DNA of 64,000 nt from Fusobacterium massiliense (GCF_900095705.1 NZ_LT608327.1:124001-188000); one strand, 5' to 3'; shown: positions 7,815 through 17,131, counted from the first letter of the stretch. Program-made: numbers and translations. The notes: generated by a model from the letters alone, not told the origin.

Positions 7815-8978
7815 ATGGAAAGAATATTATTAAAAAATGCAAAAATTGTAATGGGTAATAAAATTATTAAAGGTTCATTATTAATTGAAGATTCAAAAAT
7901 AAAAAATATTTTTGAAAATAAAGAAAATGTTAATTCTGAAAATTTAGAAATCAATAAAACTATAGACTTAGAAGGAAAAATTTTAGGACCGGCTTTTATA
8001 GATGTTCATACTCATGGAGCAGATGGAGCAGATGCTATGGATATTAGTGAAGATGGATTAAAGAAAATTTCAAAATATCTTGCATCAGAAGGGACAGGAA
8101 ATTTTTTAGCCACAACTTTGACAAGCTCAAAAGAAATATTAAAAGAAACTTTAGAAACAATAGGTAAATTACAAAATAAAGATATTGATGGAGCAAATAT
8201 ATTTGGTGTCCACATGGAAGGTCCATATTTTTCAGTTGAGTATAAAGGTGCTCAAAATGATAAATATATGAAACCAGCAGGAACAAAAGAGTTGGAAGAA
8301 TACTTGAATGTAAAAAAAGATTTAGTAAAGCTTTTCTCTATATCTCCACATAATCAAGAAAATTTAGAAGCTATAAAATTTTTATCTGAAAGAGGAGTTG
8401 TAGTGTCAGTTGGACATTCGGCTGCCAATTATGAAGATGTTATTAAGGCTATTGACTATGGTTTAAGTCATGCAACTCATACTTATAATGGAATGAGAGG
8501 TTTTACTCATAGGGAACCTGGAGTTGTTGGAGCTATATTAAATTCAGATGAAATTATGGCAGAAATAATTTTTGATAAAGTTCATGTACATCCAGAAGCT
8601 GTAAGACTTTTAATTAAAGTTAAAGGTGTGGATAAAGTGGTGTGTATAACAGATTCTATGTCTGCAACTGGACTGGAAGATGGAAAGTATAAATTGGGAG
8701 AACTTGATGTAAATGTTAAAAATGGAGAAGCTAGACTTGCAAGTAATAATGCTTTAGCAGGTAGCGTTCTTACAATGGATAGAGCTTTTAGAAACTTATT
8801 AGATTTAGGATATAGCCTAACAGATGCTTTTAAAATGACAGCAACAAATGCAGCTAAAGAGTTTAAATTAAATACAGGACTTATAAAAGAAAATAAAGAT
8901 GCAGATATCGTTATTTTAGATAATGACTATAATGTTTGTATGACTTTTGTTAAAGGGAAATTAAAATATAGTAAATAA
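7815..8978 (+). CDS. nagA: N-acetylglucosamine-6-phosphate deacetylase
   Basis: A 387-residue amidohydrolase that removes acetate from GlcNAc-6-phosphate, giving glucosamine-6-phosphate in the cytoplasm. Metal-site and substrate motifs are in order: DVHTHGADGADAMD (about 62-75), the catalytic-region HMEGPYF, GHSAANYEDV, HTYNGMRGFTHREPG, HVHPEAVR and CITDSMSATG with the catalytic Asp, then NALAGSVLTMD. Length and motif order are typical of NagA. GAGGTG precedes the start. The divergent YhcH/NanQ-like gene points to sialic acid and amino-sugar scavenging from host glycans, a common activity of oral and gut fusobacteria; nagB and the nan genes are not in the window. Confidence 0.96.
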   Translation: MERILLKNAKIVMGNKIIKGSLLIEDSKIKNIFENKENVNSENLEINKTIDLEGKILGPAFIDVHTHGADGADAMDISEDGLKKISKYLASEGTGNFLATTLTSSKEILKETLETIGKLQNKDIDGANIFGVHMEGPYFSVEYKGAQNDKYMKPAGTKELEEYLNVKKDLVKLFSISPHNQENLEAIKFLSERGVVVSVGHSAANYEDVIKAIDYGLSHATHTYNGMRGFTHREPGVVGAILNSDEIMAEIIFDKVHVHPEAVRLLIKVKGVDKVVCITDSMSATGLEDGKYKLGELDVNVKNGEARLASNNALAGSVLTMDRAFRNLLDLGYSLTDAFKMTATNAAKEFKLNTGLIKENKDADIVILDNDYNVCMTFVKGKLKYSK

Positions 8979-9010
8979 AAGCAAATAAAAAAGATTTAAA
9001 AAATTAAACT

Positions 9011-9057
9011 AATCCATATTACCTATATTTAGTATATATGTAATATGGATTTTTTTT
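9011..9057 (+). terminator. Rho-independent terminator after nagA
   Basis: Perfect 12-bp stem AATCCATATTAC / GTAATATGGATT followed directly by a run of eight T. Confidence 0.92.
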
Positions 9058-9113
9058 GTTTTCTGTGCTATTATTAAGTAAAGTTGTAAATTTTTTTTAA
9101 GTGCAAGGAAAGG

Positions 9114-10160
9114 ATGGGATACATGTTAAATATGGAAAAATCAGGTGGAGGAGTAGGAAACCAAACTGATATGAGGGAATTTGTTTTATACTTAAAAGAA
9201 AAAATATTTTCTGAAAAGTATAAAATTAGTAGGGAGGAAGCATTGACGCTTGCGAAAATTCCTAACGATGATATGGATACTTTGAATTTACTTTTTGAAT
9301 CAGCTGATGAGATAAGAGAAAAGTTTTGTGGGAAATACTTTGATTTATGCACTATTATAAATGCAAAATCAGGTAAATGCTCAGAAAATTGTAAATATTG
9401 TGCACAGTCAGCTCATTTTAAAACTAATGCAGAAGTATATGACCTTGTATCTAAAGAACTTGCTTTATGTGAAGCTAAAAGAAATGAAGATGAAGGAGCT
9501 CACAGATTTTCACTAGTAACAAGTGGTAGAGGCTTAAAAGGAAATGAAAAAGAATTAGATAAACTTGTCGAAATATACAAGTACATAGGTGAAAATACAG
9601 AAAAAATTAAATTATGTGCTTCACATGGAATATGCTCAAAAGAAGCCTTACAAAAGTTATATGATGCCGGAGTTATTACTTATCATCATAATTTGGAGTC
9701 TTCTAGAAGATATTATCCTAATGTTTGTACGACTCATACATATGATGATAGAATTAATACTGTAAAAAATGCAATAGCTGTGGGAATGGCTGTTTGTAGT
9801 GGTGGAATTTTTGGTTTAGGGGAAAATATCGAAGATAGAATTGATATGGCACTAGACATAAGAGATTTGGGAGTAGTTTCAGTTCCAATAAATGTGTTGA
9901 CACCGATACCAGGAACACCTTTTGAAAATAATGAAGCTGTAAATACTTATGAAATATTAAAAACAATTTCTATATATAGATTTATGATGCCTGATGTGTT
10001 TATTAGATATTGTGGTGGAAGAATAAAGCTAGGAGAACATGTTAGAACTGGAATGAAATGTGGAGTTAATTCGGCACTAACTGGAAATTTCTTAACTACA
10101 ACAGGAACAACTATAGAAACTGATAAGCAAATGGTAAAGGAGCTAGGTTATGAAATTTAA
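9114..10160 (+). CDS. bioB: Biotin synthase (radical SAM)
   Basis: A 348-residue enzyme inserting sulfur into dethiobiotin to form biotin. The radical-SAM cysteine triad is at about residues 89, 93 and 96 (GKCSENCKYCAQS); YHHNLESSRRYYPNVC, GGIFGLGE and the late Arg-containing IRYCGGRIKLG carry the further cluster-ligand and substrate positions expected in BioB. The start is uncertain: ATG 9114 has AAGGA close upstream, and ATG 9123 has AAAGG at nine bases; the first ~19 residues (glycine-rich, GGGVGNQ) are not typical of the family. It overlaps bioD by 11 bases, so the two are translationally coupled. Confidence 0.95.
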   Translation: MGYMLNMEKSGGGVGNQTDMREFVLYLKEKIFSEKYKISREEALTLAKIPNDDMDTLNLLFESADEIREKFCGKYFDLCTIINAKSGKCSENCKYCAQSAHFKTNAEVYDLVSKELALCEAKRNEDEGAHRFSLVTSGRGLKGNEKELDKLVEIYKYIGENTEKIKLCASHGICSKEALQKLYDAGVITYHHNLESSRRYYPNVCTTHTYDDRINTVKNAIAVGMAVCSGGIFGLGENIEDRIDMALDIRDLGVVSVPINVLTPIPGTPFENNEAVNTYEILKTISIYRFMMPDVFIRYCGGRIKLGEHVRTGMKCGVNSALTGNFLTTTGTTIETDKQMVKELGYEI

Positions 10161-10812
10161 AGATTTTTTTGTTATAGGAACAGATACAGATGTTGGGAAA
10201 ACTTATTCTAGTACCTTATTATACAAAGCTTTAAAAAAATATAACTATCAATATTACAAGCCTATTCAAAGTGGCTGTTTTCTAAGAGATGGGAAACTTA
10301 TAGCGCCAGATGTTGATTTTTTAACAAAGTTTAACAACATAGATTATGATGATTCAATGGTTAGTTATACACTAAAAGAAGAAGTTTCTCCACATTTATC
10401 AGCTGAAATGGAAGACACAAAAATAGAAATAGAAAATGTTGTAAAACATTTTTCAGACTTAAAAAATAAATATTCAAATATTTTGGTTGAAGGAGCTGGT
10501 GGACTTTATGTTCCTTTGATTAGAGATAAGTTTTACATATATGATTTAATAAAATTATTAAAACTTCCTGTAGTTTTAGTTTGTGGAACAAGAATAGGAG
10601 CTATAAATCACACTATGTTGACTTTAAATGCCTTAAAAGATATGGGAATAGAGGTTCACGGACTTATTTTTAATAACTATAAAGGACAATTTTTTGAAGA
10701 TGATAATATAAAAGTAGTCTTAGAGCTTTCAAAAATAAAAAAATATATGATTTTTAAAAATGGCCAAAAAGAAATTTCTGAAAATGAAATTGAGAAATTT
10801 TTTGCTATATAA
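10150..10812 (+). CDS. bioD: ATP-dependent dethiobiotin synthetase
   Basis: A 220-residue P-loop enzyme that closes the ureido ring of dethiobiotin using CO2 and ATP. The extended Walker A GTDTDVGKT is at about 10-18, followed by YKPIQSGC and the VEGAGGLYVPL motif (about 115-125) that are characteristic of BioD. Starts inside the end of bioB with AAGGAG seven bases before its ATG. It is second in the bioBD pair; bioA follows after a repeat copy of about 80 bases plus spacer. Confidence 0.95.
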   Translation: MKFKDFFVIGTDTDVGKTYSSTLLYKALKKYNYQYYKPIQSGCFLRDGKLIAPDVDFLTKFNNIDYDDSMVSYTLKEEVSPHLSAEMEDTKIEIENVVKHFSDLKNKYSNILVEGAGGLYVPLIRDKFYIYDLIKLLKLPVVLVCGTRIGAINHTMLTLNALKDMGIEVHGLIFNNYKGQFFEDDNIKVVLELSKIKKYMIFKNGQKEISENEIEKFFAI

Positions 10813-10814
10813 CT

Positions 10815-10920
10815 AAAAGTTTAAATTTAAATATTATAAATTAGTCTCCGACGTCCGTATTACTCTGGAGAGGATTTCAGTGAGCTCGGAAGAGTCATAC
10901 GGCTGTCAGGAGACTTTATT
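10815..10920 (+). repeat. Palindromic repeat family, copy 6 (subfamily B)
   Basis: Core 10844-10914. Outer stem GTCTCC/GGAGAC, GAC/GTC. The inner stem is CTCT/AGAG where subfamily A has GTTC/GAAC, and the loop is GATTTCAGTGA. All replacements keep base pairing. It sits between bioD and bioA. Confidence 0.93.
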
Positions 10921-10961
10921 TATAGGTAAATTATTGAGAAAAAGAAAGGAGATTTAGTCTT

Positions 10962-12296
10962 ATGTTTAATAATTTGTCTGAACTTCAAAAAAAAGATTTA
11001 AAATATGTATTTCACCCTTGTGCTCAAATGAAAGATTTTGAAGAGCTGCCTCCATTGGTTATGAAAAAGGGAGAAGGTCTTTATTTAATAGATGAAAATG
11101 GAAATAAGTATATGGATTGTATTTCTAGTTGGTGGGTAAATTTATTTGGTCATTGTAATCCAAGAATAAATAAAGTTGTAACAGAACAAGTAAATACCTT
11201 AGAACACATTATTTTTGCAAATTTTGCTCATGAACCAGCTGCTGAATTATGTGAAGAATTAACTAAAGTAATGCCTAAAGGTATTAATAAATTTTTGTTT
11301 TCAGACAATGGTTCATCATGTATAGAAATGGCTTTAAAACTAAGTTTCCAATATCATCTACAAACTGGAAATCCTCAAAAAACAAAGTTTATTTCATTAG
11401 AAAATGCTTATCATGGAGAAACTATTGGAGCTTTAGGGGTTGGAGATGTAGATATCTTTACAGAAACTTATAGGCCATTAATTAAAGAAGGAATAAAAGT
11501 AAGAGTTCCTTATTTAAACTCAAAAATAACAGAAGAAGAATTTAAAAAAATTGAAGATGAATGTATAGAAGAGTTAGAAAAATTAATTGAAGAAAAACAT
11601 GACGAAATAGCTTGTATGATAGTTGAACCATTGGTACAAGGAGCTGCAGGAATAAAAATATATTCAGCTAAATTTTTAAAGGCAGCAAGAGAACTAACAA
11701 AAAAATATAATATACATTTAATTGATGATGAAATAGCTATGGGCTTTGGAAGAACTGGGAAAATGTTTGCATGTGAATATGCTGGAATAGAACCTGATAT
11801 GATGTGTATAGCAAAAGGCTTATCATCTGGATACTATCCAATAGCAATGCTATGTATAACAAGTGAAATTTTTGATGCTTTTTATTCTGACTATAAAGAA
11901 GGAAAATCTTTTTTACATTCTCACACATATTCTGGAAATCCATTAGGTTGCAGAATAGCTTTAGAGGTTTTAAGAATTTTTAAAGATGAAAATATTTTAG
12001 AAAGCGTTAATAAAAAAGGAAAATATTTAGAAAAAAAATTACATGAAATTTTTAAAGATAAAGATTATATAAAAGATATAAGAAATATTGGATTAATTGG
12101 TGCAATAGAATTAAAAGATGTAAAACCAAATGAAAGAATAGGTAGAAAAATCTATGCTGAAGCATTAAAAAAAGGTGTATTTGTAAGACCTATAGGAAAT
12201 ACGGTTTACTTTATGCCACCTTATGTAATAACTGAAAATGAAATAGATATTATGCTTGATGTATGTGAAAAATCTATTGAAGAAGTTTTAAAATAG
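10962..12296 (+). CDS. bioA: Adenosylmethionine-8-amino-7-oxononanoate aminotransferase
   Basis: A 444-residue class III PLP aminotransferase that converts KAPA to DAPA with S-adenosylmethionine as amino donor. BioA landmarks are CISSWWVNLFGHCNP (the SWW substrate segment), DNGSSCIEMALK, AYHGETIGALG, LIDDEIAMGFGRTG with the PLP-contacting Asp, the PLP lysine in CIAKGLSSG, and HSHTYSGNPLGC. The start at 10962 follows AAAGGAGA at about ten bases. It completes the last three steps (bioA, bioD, bioB); bioF and the pimeloyl-forming genes are not in the window. Confidence 0.96.
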   Translation: MFNNLSELQKKDLKYVFHPCAQMKDFEELPPLVMKKGEGLYLIDENGNKYMDCISSWWVNLFGHCNPRINKVVTEQVNTLEHIIFANFAHEPAAELCEELTKVMPKGINKFLFSDNGSSCIEMALKLSFQYHLQTGNPQKTKFISLENAYHGETIGALGVGDVDIFTETYRPLIKEGIKVRVPYLNSKITEEEFKKIEDECIEELEKLIEEKHDEIACMIVEPLVQGAAGIKIYSAKFLKAARELTKKYNIHLIDDEIAMGFGRTGKMFACEYAGIEPDMMCIAKGLSSGYYPIAMLCITSEIFDAFYSDYKEGKSFLHSHTYSGNPLGCRIALEVLRIFKDENILESVNKKGKYLEKKLHEIFKDKDYIKDIRNIGLIGAIELKDVKPNERIGRKIYAEALKKGVFVRPIGNTVYFMPPYVITENEIDIMLDVCEKSIEEVLK

Positions 12297-12341
12297 CTAA
12301 AGTATATGATGTAGTTATAGTTGAAAATTGATAAAATAATA

Positions 12342-12456
12342 AATAAAGTCTCTCGATAGCCGTATGAGTTCTACGAGCTCAATAAACACAGGCTCTTTGA
12401 ACTAATACGGACATCAGAGACTAACTTTTATTATTTAATTTTATACTTTTTTATAG
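12342..12456 (-). repeat. Palindromic repeat family, copy 7 (complete, reverse orientation)
   Basis: Core 12348-12421, with the arm on the right (to about 12456). Stem pairs GTCTCT/AGAGAC and GAT/ATC. Follows the bioA stop codon and could terminate transcription from that side. Confidence 0.93.
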
Positions 12457-12459
12457 AAT

Positions 12460-12525
12460 AAATAAAGTCTCTTGACAACCGTCAAAGTTCTACGAGCTCT
12501 AATACGAATGTCAGGAGACTATTTT
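12460..12525 (-). repeat. Palindromic repeat family, copy 8 (apical part deleted)
   Basis: Tandem with copy 7. Core 12468-12519 retains outer stem GTCTCT/GGAGAC (one wobble) and GAC/GTC, but the left inner strand and loop (about 22 bases) are missing between GAGCTC and TAATACG. Confidence 0.85.
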
Positions 12526-12526
12526 T

Positions 12527-13126
12527 TTATTTATAGTATTTTTCAACTTCCTCTGAATCTTTAAATCCTTGTGCTTTAGCAAGATTATCCATATTTTTAA
12601 TAACTAAATTTATATTTTTTTCTTTAGAATTTTCTATATGTTTTAAATATAATTTTAAAGTTTTTTCAGAATAGGATAATAGTTCACCTTTTAAATAAGT
12701 TTCTATAGATGTATCAATATCATCGTCATCTTTAGAGTATAAAGGTCTTCCCATTGAAGAAAAAATTGGGAATCTTTCAAAAAAATCTTCTTCCCACTTC
12801 ATATAAATCAACATTATTTTATTAACTAAACTATTTTTTTCTTCAGAAATATTTTTTAAATAAATTTTAATTCTTTCATATTCTTTAGGAGAATTATACC
12901 TCATCATTTCTGCATATTTTATAAATAAAGGATTGTATTCTAAATTTAAATCATCTAAGTATGATAATAAAGTTTCCTCATTAAAAGTTAGCCACTGAGA
13001 TTTTCTCATAATAATAAAGTCTTCTTTGTTATCCTGACAACTAGCTCTTCCACCAATATTATTAAGGTTGGAGAAAAAGTTCCATTCTTTCTCTAATATT
13101 TTTTCTATTATCAGATTTTTTTCCAT
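12527..13126 (-). CDS. DUF4125 family protein
   Basis: A 199-residue predicted cytoplasmic protein with the DUF4125 pattern: an N-terminal KEWNFFSNLNNIGGRASCQ segment, then MRKSQW and LLSYLDDL, a YAEMMRYNSP segment and a central FPIFSSMGRP sequence. No catalytic motif of a known enzyme is evident and there is no signal peptide. It lies 22 bases downstream of the TPR-DUF4037 gene, and I recall the two families occurring side by side in Firmicutes, so the proteins probably act together. Function unknown. An AGGAGG lies 12 bases before the start, which is a rather long spacing. Confidence 0.75.
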   Translation of the reverse strand: MEKNLIIEKILEKEWNFFSNLNNIGGRASCQDNKEDFIIMRKSQWLTFNEETLLSYLDDLNLEYNPLFIKYAEMMRYNSPKEYERIKIYLKNISEEKNSLVNKIMLIYMKWEEDFFERFPIFSSMGRPLYSKDDDDIDTSIETYLKGELLSYSEKTLKLYLKHIENSKEKNINLVIKNMDNLAKAQGFKDSEEVEKYYK

Positions 13127-13148
13127 TATTTTTCTCTACCTCCTTTAT

Positions 13149-14966
13149 TTAATCTAACCATGGAGAATATTGTTTTAAAAATTCATCATTTATATTTTTT
13201 TGAATATCTACTCCATAATCTCCTAAAAAATCACTTTCAATATTACTCAAATTTTGATTTTTTAACTCTTCTATTAGTAAGCTAGAAATTTTTCTTACAT
13301 AAGGAATTTTGTTTTGAGTTAAGACCATTTCATTTAATAAAGTATGAATTTCATGTCCAAGTATCTCTAAATCTTTTAAAGCTCTATTTGACCATTTATA
13401 GAAAATCTTATATTTTTTATTTAACAAGAAAACCAAATGTATAACCTCATCAACAAATAAATATAAAGCTTGATTTGCAGCAACTATGTCGTTTCTTCTC
13501 AAGCATCTAGAATAATTATATTGTCCGTGTTGAGAAATATTCATACAACGAGTTGCTATTTTATTTTGTCTTATTACTTCTGGATAATAATTCAATAAAG
13601 ACTTTCTTATTTCAGAAAAAATACCTAGATTATCTAAAAATACTTCTCCATTTGTTGCTGTTGCAAGGGCAGTTTCTGGGATCCTTTGCCAATCATTTAT
13701 AGTTTTAGGTAAATCAAAAGAGCCTATAAACTTAAAATAGAAATCTTCTATTGAAAGTAGACCTCTTCTATTTTCTCCCCATTCACTGATTTTTATTTCA
13801 TTGAAACCTGCATAAGATTTAGGTAAGGTATTCAGTATTTTATTAATTTTATTTCCATATTTTTCAATATCTTCATTTCTTAGCCATATACAAACAGATG
13901 GTCCAAAATCGTGATCCTGAGATAATTCATCATCATAGCCATAACATTCAGAACCTTCACCAACCAAACCAAAAGCACATAGAGGTAAAATATCTTTTAA
14001 TTCTTTTTCAAATACAGGTAGAACTATGTCTTTAAAATATCTTCTTGCTAATTCTAAACCTTTCATATTTTTACTATCATCTTCATAGTTAGTATTGGTA
14101 AATTCATTTTTTTTATCAATATTTACTTTATTTCCAAAATCATTATATTCTGATTTGTTTAATAAATCTTCTAAAAATTCTATATTGCTAACAATATTTT
14201 TATAGTTATCACTATTTTCTCCCATAGTTTCTTTAGATATCGTAGCAGACTTTTTAAAATACTCTATAGCTTTTTTTAAATTTCCTTCATTATACTGATA
14301 AATAGCCATATTATTTAATGAAGCTGCATAAAGAGGATGTTTAGTACCAACGTTTTTTTCAAAAATTTCTAGAGATTTATTTAGATAATCTATAGCTTTT
14401 TCTTTCATTTTTAATTGTAGACAAGGATTAAATAAATTACTTAGGGTTACGGCATATTCAAGTAAGTATTCTTCACTATCGTATTTTTTTAAGATTTCTA
14501 AGCTTTTTTGATGAATATCGTAGGCTTTTTTCATTTCTCCTATATTTTGATAAAAAAGACCAAAATTATTACATAAGCCTGCAAAAGAAAAAGTATTATC
14601 AGCCTTATTTTCTTCATATATTTTAACTATCTGTTCATAATTTTTTTCTAGTAAATCATATTTTTGAGAAAATCTATAAACTTCAGTAAGATTTAATAGA
14701 CTTGTAGCATAAGCTAAGTTAGAAGTACCATATTTTTTATTGATTATAGCTAATGCTTCTTTTAGTTTTTCTTCTGCATTATCATAATGACCAATATATT
14801 TTAAAGTTCCTCCTAATTCATTAAGAGCTTTAATATATTCATCACTTTCTTTTCCAAAAGATTCTGCTGTTTCAGTTAAAATCTCTTTTAAAACTTCAAC
14901 TTCTTTCAAAATATTTCCTTGAGTTTGAAATTTTTCTCTTTCTTTTTGTAAATTAGTTATATTCAT
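13149..14966 (-). CDS. TPR-repeat protein with C-terminal DUF4037 (nucleotidyltransferase-like) domain
   Basis: A 605-residue two-part protein. Residues ~1-270 are tetratricopeptide repeats (YDNAEEKLKEALAI, MKKAYDIHQKSLEIL, LKKAIEYFKKSATIS), a protein-interaction superhelix. Residues ~300-605 are DUF4037, with GEGSECYGYDDELSQDHDFGP, which has the GS...D.D arrangement of nucleotidyltransferases, and a C-terminal helical part (RCMNISQHGQYNYSRCLRR). It is likely to transfer a nucleotide to an unknown substrate; that is inference from the motif. The gene precedes the DUF4125 gene by 22 bases in one unit. AGAGGTCTT precedes the start. It is preceded by a degraded repeat copy. Confidence 0.8.
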   Translation of the reverse strand: MNITNLQKEREKFQTQGNILKEVEVLKEILTETAESFGKESDEYIKALNELGGTLKYIGHYDNAEEKLKEALAIINKKYGTSNLAYATSLLNLTEVYRFSQKYDLLEKNYEQIVKIYEENKADNTFSFAGLCNNFGLFYQNIGEMKKAYDIHQKSLEILKKYDSEEYLLEYAVTLSNLFNPCLQLKMKEKAIDYLNKSLEIFEKNVGTKHPLYAASLNNMAIYQYNEGNLKKAIEYFKKSATISKETMGENSDNYKNIVSNIEFLEDLLNKSEYNDFGNKVNIDKKNEFTNTNYEDDSKNMKGLELARRYFKDIVLPVFEKELKDILPLCAFGLVGEGSECYGYDDELSQDHDFGPSVCIWLRNEDIEKYGNKINKILNTLPKSYAGFNEIKISEWGENRRGLLSIEDFYFKFIGSFDLPKTINDWQRIPETALATATNGEVFLDNLGIFSEIRKSLLNYYPEVIRQNKIATRCMNISQHGQYNYSRCLRRNDIVAANQALYLFVDEVIHLVFLLNKKYKIFYKWSNRALKDLEILGHEIHTLLNEMVLTQNKIPYVRKISSLLIEELKNQNLSNIESDFLGDYGVDIQKNINDEFLKQYSPWLD

Positions 14967-14984
14967 AAGACCTCTTTTTTAAGT

Positions 14985-15085
14985 GTAAATTTAGATAAAA
15001 AATAACCCTTGACGTCCGTATTATTGCTCAAAGAGTCTATTTTATTAAACTCGTAGAACTTATACAGTTGTCAAGAGACTTTATT
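14985..15085 (+). repeat. Palindromic repeat family, copy 9 (degraded)
   Basis: Recognisable from CTTGACGTCCGTATTA to TTGTCAAGAGAC (end 15079). Outer left arm changed to AACCCTT, and the inner strand reads GCTCAAAGAGTC. GAC/GTC pairing is kept. Confidence 0.8.
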
Positions 15086-15090
15086 TTTTA

Positions 15091-16893
15091 TTAGTCATTC
15101 AATTTTAAAACAGATACAAATGCTTCTTGTGGAATTTCAACATTTCCTATGCTCTTCATTCTCTTTTTACCTTCTTTTTGTTTTTCAAGAAGTTTTTTCT
15201 TTCTTGTTATATCTCCACCGTAACATTTTGCTATAACATTTTTTCTATATGCTTTTATAGTTTCTCTAGCAATAATTTTTGAACCTAACGCTGCTTGAAT
15301 TGGAATTTCAAATTGTTGTCTTGGAATAACTTCACTTAATTTTTGACATATAGCTTTTCCTCTGTAATAAGCATTATCTACATGTGCTATAAATGAGAAT
15401 GCATCAACAGGTTTTCCAGAAACTAAAATATCTACTTTTACAAGATTAGAAACTTTATATTCACTTAATTCATATTCAAATGAAGCATATCCTTTAGTTC
15501 TTGATTTTAATTTGTCATAAAAATCAATTACTATTTCTGCAAGAGGCAATTCATATGTAAGCATAGATCTAGTTTCATCTAAATAATCCATTGATATAAA
15601 TATTCCCCTTTTTTCTTGACAAAGTTCCATAACATTTCCAACATATTCTTTAGGAACTATAACTTTTCCCCTTATATATGGTTCTTGAATAGTTATTTTT
15701 CCTCTGCCTTGTTCAGGGAACTCACAAGGGTTATCAATAATAGCTTCTTCTTTATCATCTATACTTACTTTGTATTCAACTGATGGTGTTGTTGAAATCA
15801 AATCGATATTGTATTCTCTTCTTAATCTTTCAACAATAATTTCCATATGTAACAAACCTAAGAAACCACATCTAAAACCAAATCCTAAAGCTAGAGATGT
15901 TTCAGGAACAAAAGTTAATGAAGCATCGTTTAGTTGTAATTTTTCTAGAGCTTCTCTCAATTCTTCATAATCATCAGTAAATAATGGATATATTCCAGCA
16001 AATACCATTGATTGAGCAGGTTTAAATCCTTCTAAAGGAAATAAAGCAGGATTTTTAACGGTTGTTATTGTATCTCCAACTCTTGTATCATGAATAGTTT
16101 TTACTCCAGTTATAATATATCCAACTGAACCACTAGTTAAACCATCTGTTGATTTCATTGTTGGAGAAAAAATTCCAACTTCTAAGACATCTAATTCTTT
16201 TTCAGTTGACCAAATTTTTATTTTATCTCCTTTTTTTATAGAACCGTCTAAAACTTTTACATAAGTTACAACTCCTCTATAATCATCAAAGAAAGAATCA
16301 AATATTAATGCTTTTAATGGAGCATTTTCATCATAGTCGGGAGCTGGTATTCTTTGAACAACAGCTTCTAGGATATCTTCAATACCTATACCATTTTTAG
16401 CAGAAGCTAAAACAGCATCATCTGCTGGTAAACCAATTATATCCTCTATTTCTTTTTTTACTTTTTCTGGCTCAGCAGCGGGTAAATCTATTTTATTAAT
16501 TATAGGTAAAATTTCTAAATTGTTTTCTATTGCAAGATAAACATTTGCAAGAGTTTGAGCTTCAACTCCTTGAGCAGCATCTACAACAAGTAAAGCTCCT
16601 TCACAAGCTGCAAGAGATCTTGATACTTCATATATGAAATCCACGTGTCCTGGAGTATCAATTAAGTTTAGTTCATATTCAATGCCATCTTTTGCTTTAT
16701 AAAATAAAGTTACTGCTTGAGCTTTTATTGTTATTCCTTTTTCTCTTTCAAGTTCCATAGAATCTAATATTTGTTCTTTCATATCTCTTTCAGCAACAGT
16801 TCCTGTGTATTCTAAAAGTCTATCTGCAATAGTAGATTTTCCATGATCTATATGTGCAATTATTGAAAAATTTCTTTTATTTTTTTGTAGCAT
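15091..16893 (-). CDS. lepA: Elongation factor 4 (LepA), translational GTPase
   Basis: A 600-residue translational GTPase that acts on ribosomes and in initiation or back-translocation under stress. G1 is [10 protein letters not shown]2/G3 regions include [11 protein letters not shown] and DTPGHVDF, G4 is NKIDLP; the LepA-specific C-terminal domain ends in [19 protein letters not shown] choose ATG 16893 ([17 protein letters not shown]), the standard LepA N-terminus, because GGAGG lies six bases upstream; the upstream ATG at 16905 overlaps that ribosome site. A consensus promoter lies 240 bases upstream, so the leader includes two nested repeat copies. Confidence 0.97.
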   Translation of the reverse strand: MLQKNKRNFSIIAHIDHGKSTIADRLLEYTGTVAERDMKEQILDSMELEREKGITIKAQAVTLFYKAKDGIEYELNLIDTPGHVDFIYEVSRSLAACEGALLVVDAAQGVEAQTLANVYLAIENNLEILPIINKIDLPAAEPEKVKKEIEDIIGLPADDAVLASAKNGIGIEDILEAVVQRIPAPDYDENAPLKALIFDSFFDDYRGVVTYVKVLDGSIKKGDKIKIWSTEKELDVLEVGIFSPTMKSTDGLTSGSVGYIITGVKTIHDTRVGDTITTVKNPALFPLEGFKPAQSMVFAGIYPLFTDDYEELREALEKLQLNDASLTFVPETSLALGFGFRCGFLGLLHMEIIVERLRREYNIDLISTTPSVEYKVSIDDKEEAIIDNPCEFPEQGRGKITIQEPYIRGKVIVPKEYVGNVMELCQEKRGIFISMDYLDETRSMLTYELPLAEIVIDFYDKLKSRTKGYASFEYELSEYKVSNLVKVDILVSGKPVDAFSFIAHVDNAYYRGKAICQKLSEVIPRQQFEIPIQAALGSKIIARETIKAYRKNVIAKCYGGDITRKKKLLEKQKEGKKRMKSIGNVEIPQEAFVSVLKLND

Positions 16894-16911
16894 TATAGCC
16901 TCCATTTTTTT

Positions 16912-17122
16912 ATTTATAAGAAAGTATTTAAAATTAGTCTCTGGTGTCCATATTAGTTCGAAGAGCCTATGTTCTTCTATAGGAAAGTATAAAAATAAAT
17001 AGCAAAATTAGTCTCTGACGTCCGTATTAGTTCGAAGAACCTATGTTTATTGAGCTCGTAGAAGTCATACGGCTGTCAAGAGACTTTATTTAATTGAGCT
17101 TGTTATCAAGAGACTTTATTTG
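16912..17122 (+). repeat. Palindromic repeat family, copy 10 (outer copy, interrupted by copy 11)
   Basis: Left half 16912-16974 (arm, GTCTCTGGTGTCC, GTTCGAAGAGCCTATGTTC) and right remnant 17093-17122 (ATTGAGCTTGT then TATCAAGAGAC). Joining the two restores the loop GTTCATTGAGCTT seen intact in copies 5 and 16. The right inner strand has an additional deletion. Confidence 0.85.
16975..17092 (+). repeat. Palindromic repeat family, copy 11 (complete, inserted inside copy 10)
   Basis: Complete element: arm TTCTATAGGAAAGTATAAAA..., core 17011-17084 with GTCTCT/AGAGAC and GAC/GTC, tail TTTATTTA. Its ends mark the extent of an element that can insert: about 118 bases. Confidence 0.88.
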
Positions 17123-17131
17123 TTTCTTTTA

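Noticed and set aside
9114-9170. Separate leader peptide in front of bioB (glycine-rich GGGVGNQ segment)
   Set aside because: In frame with bioB without a stop, so it is more simply an N-terminal extension or a start-site uncertainty.
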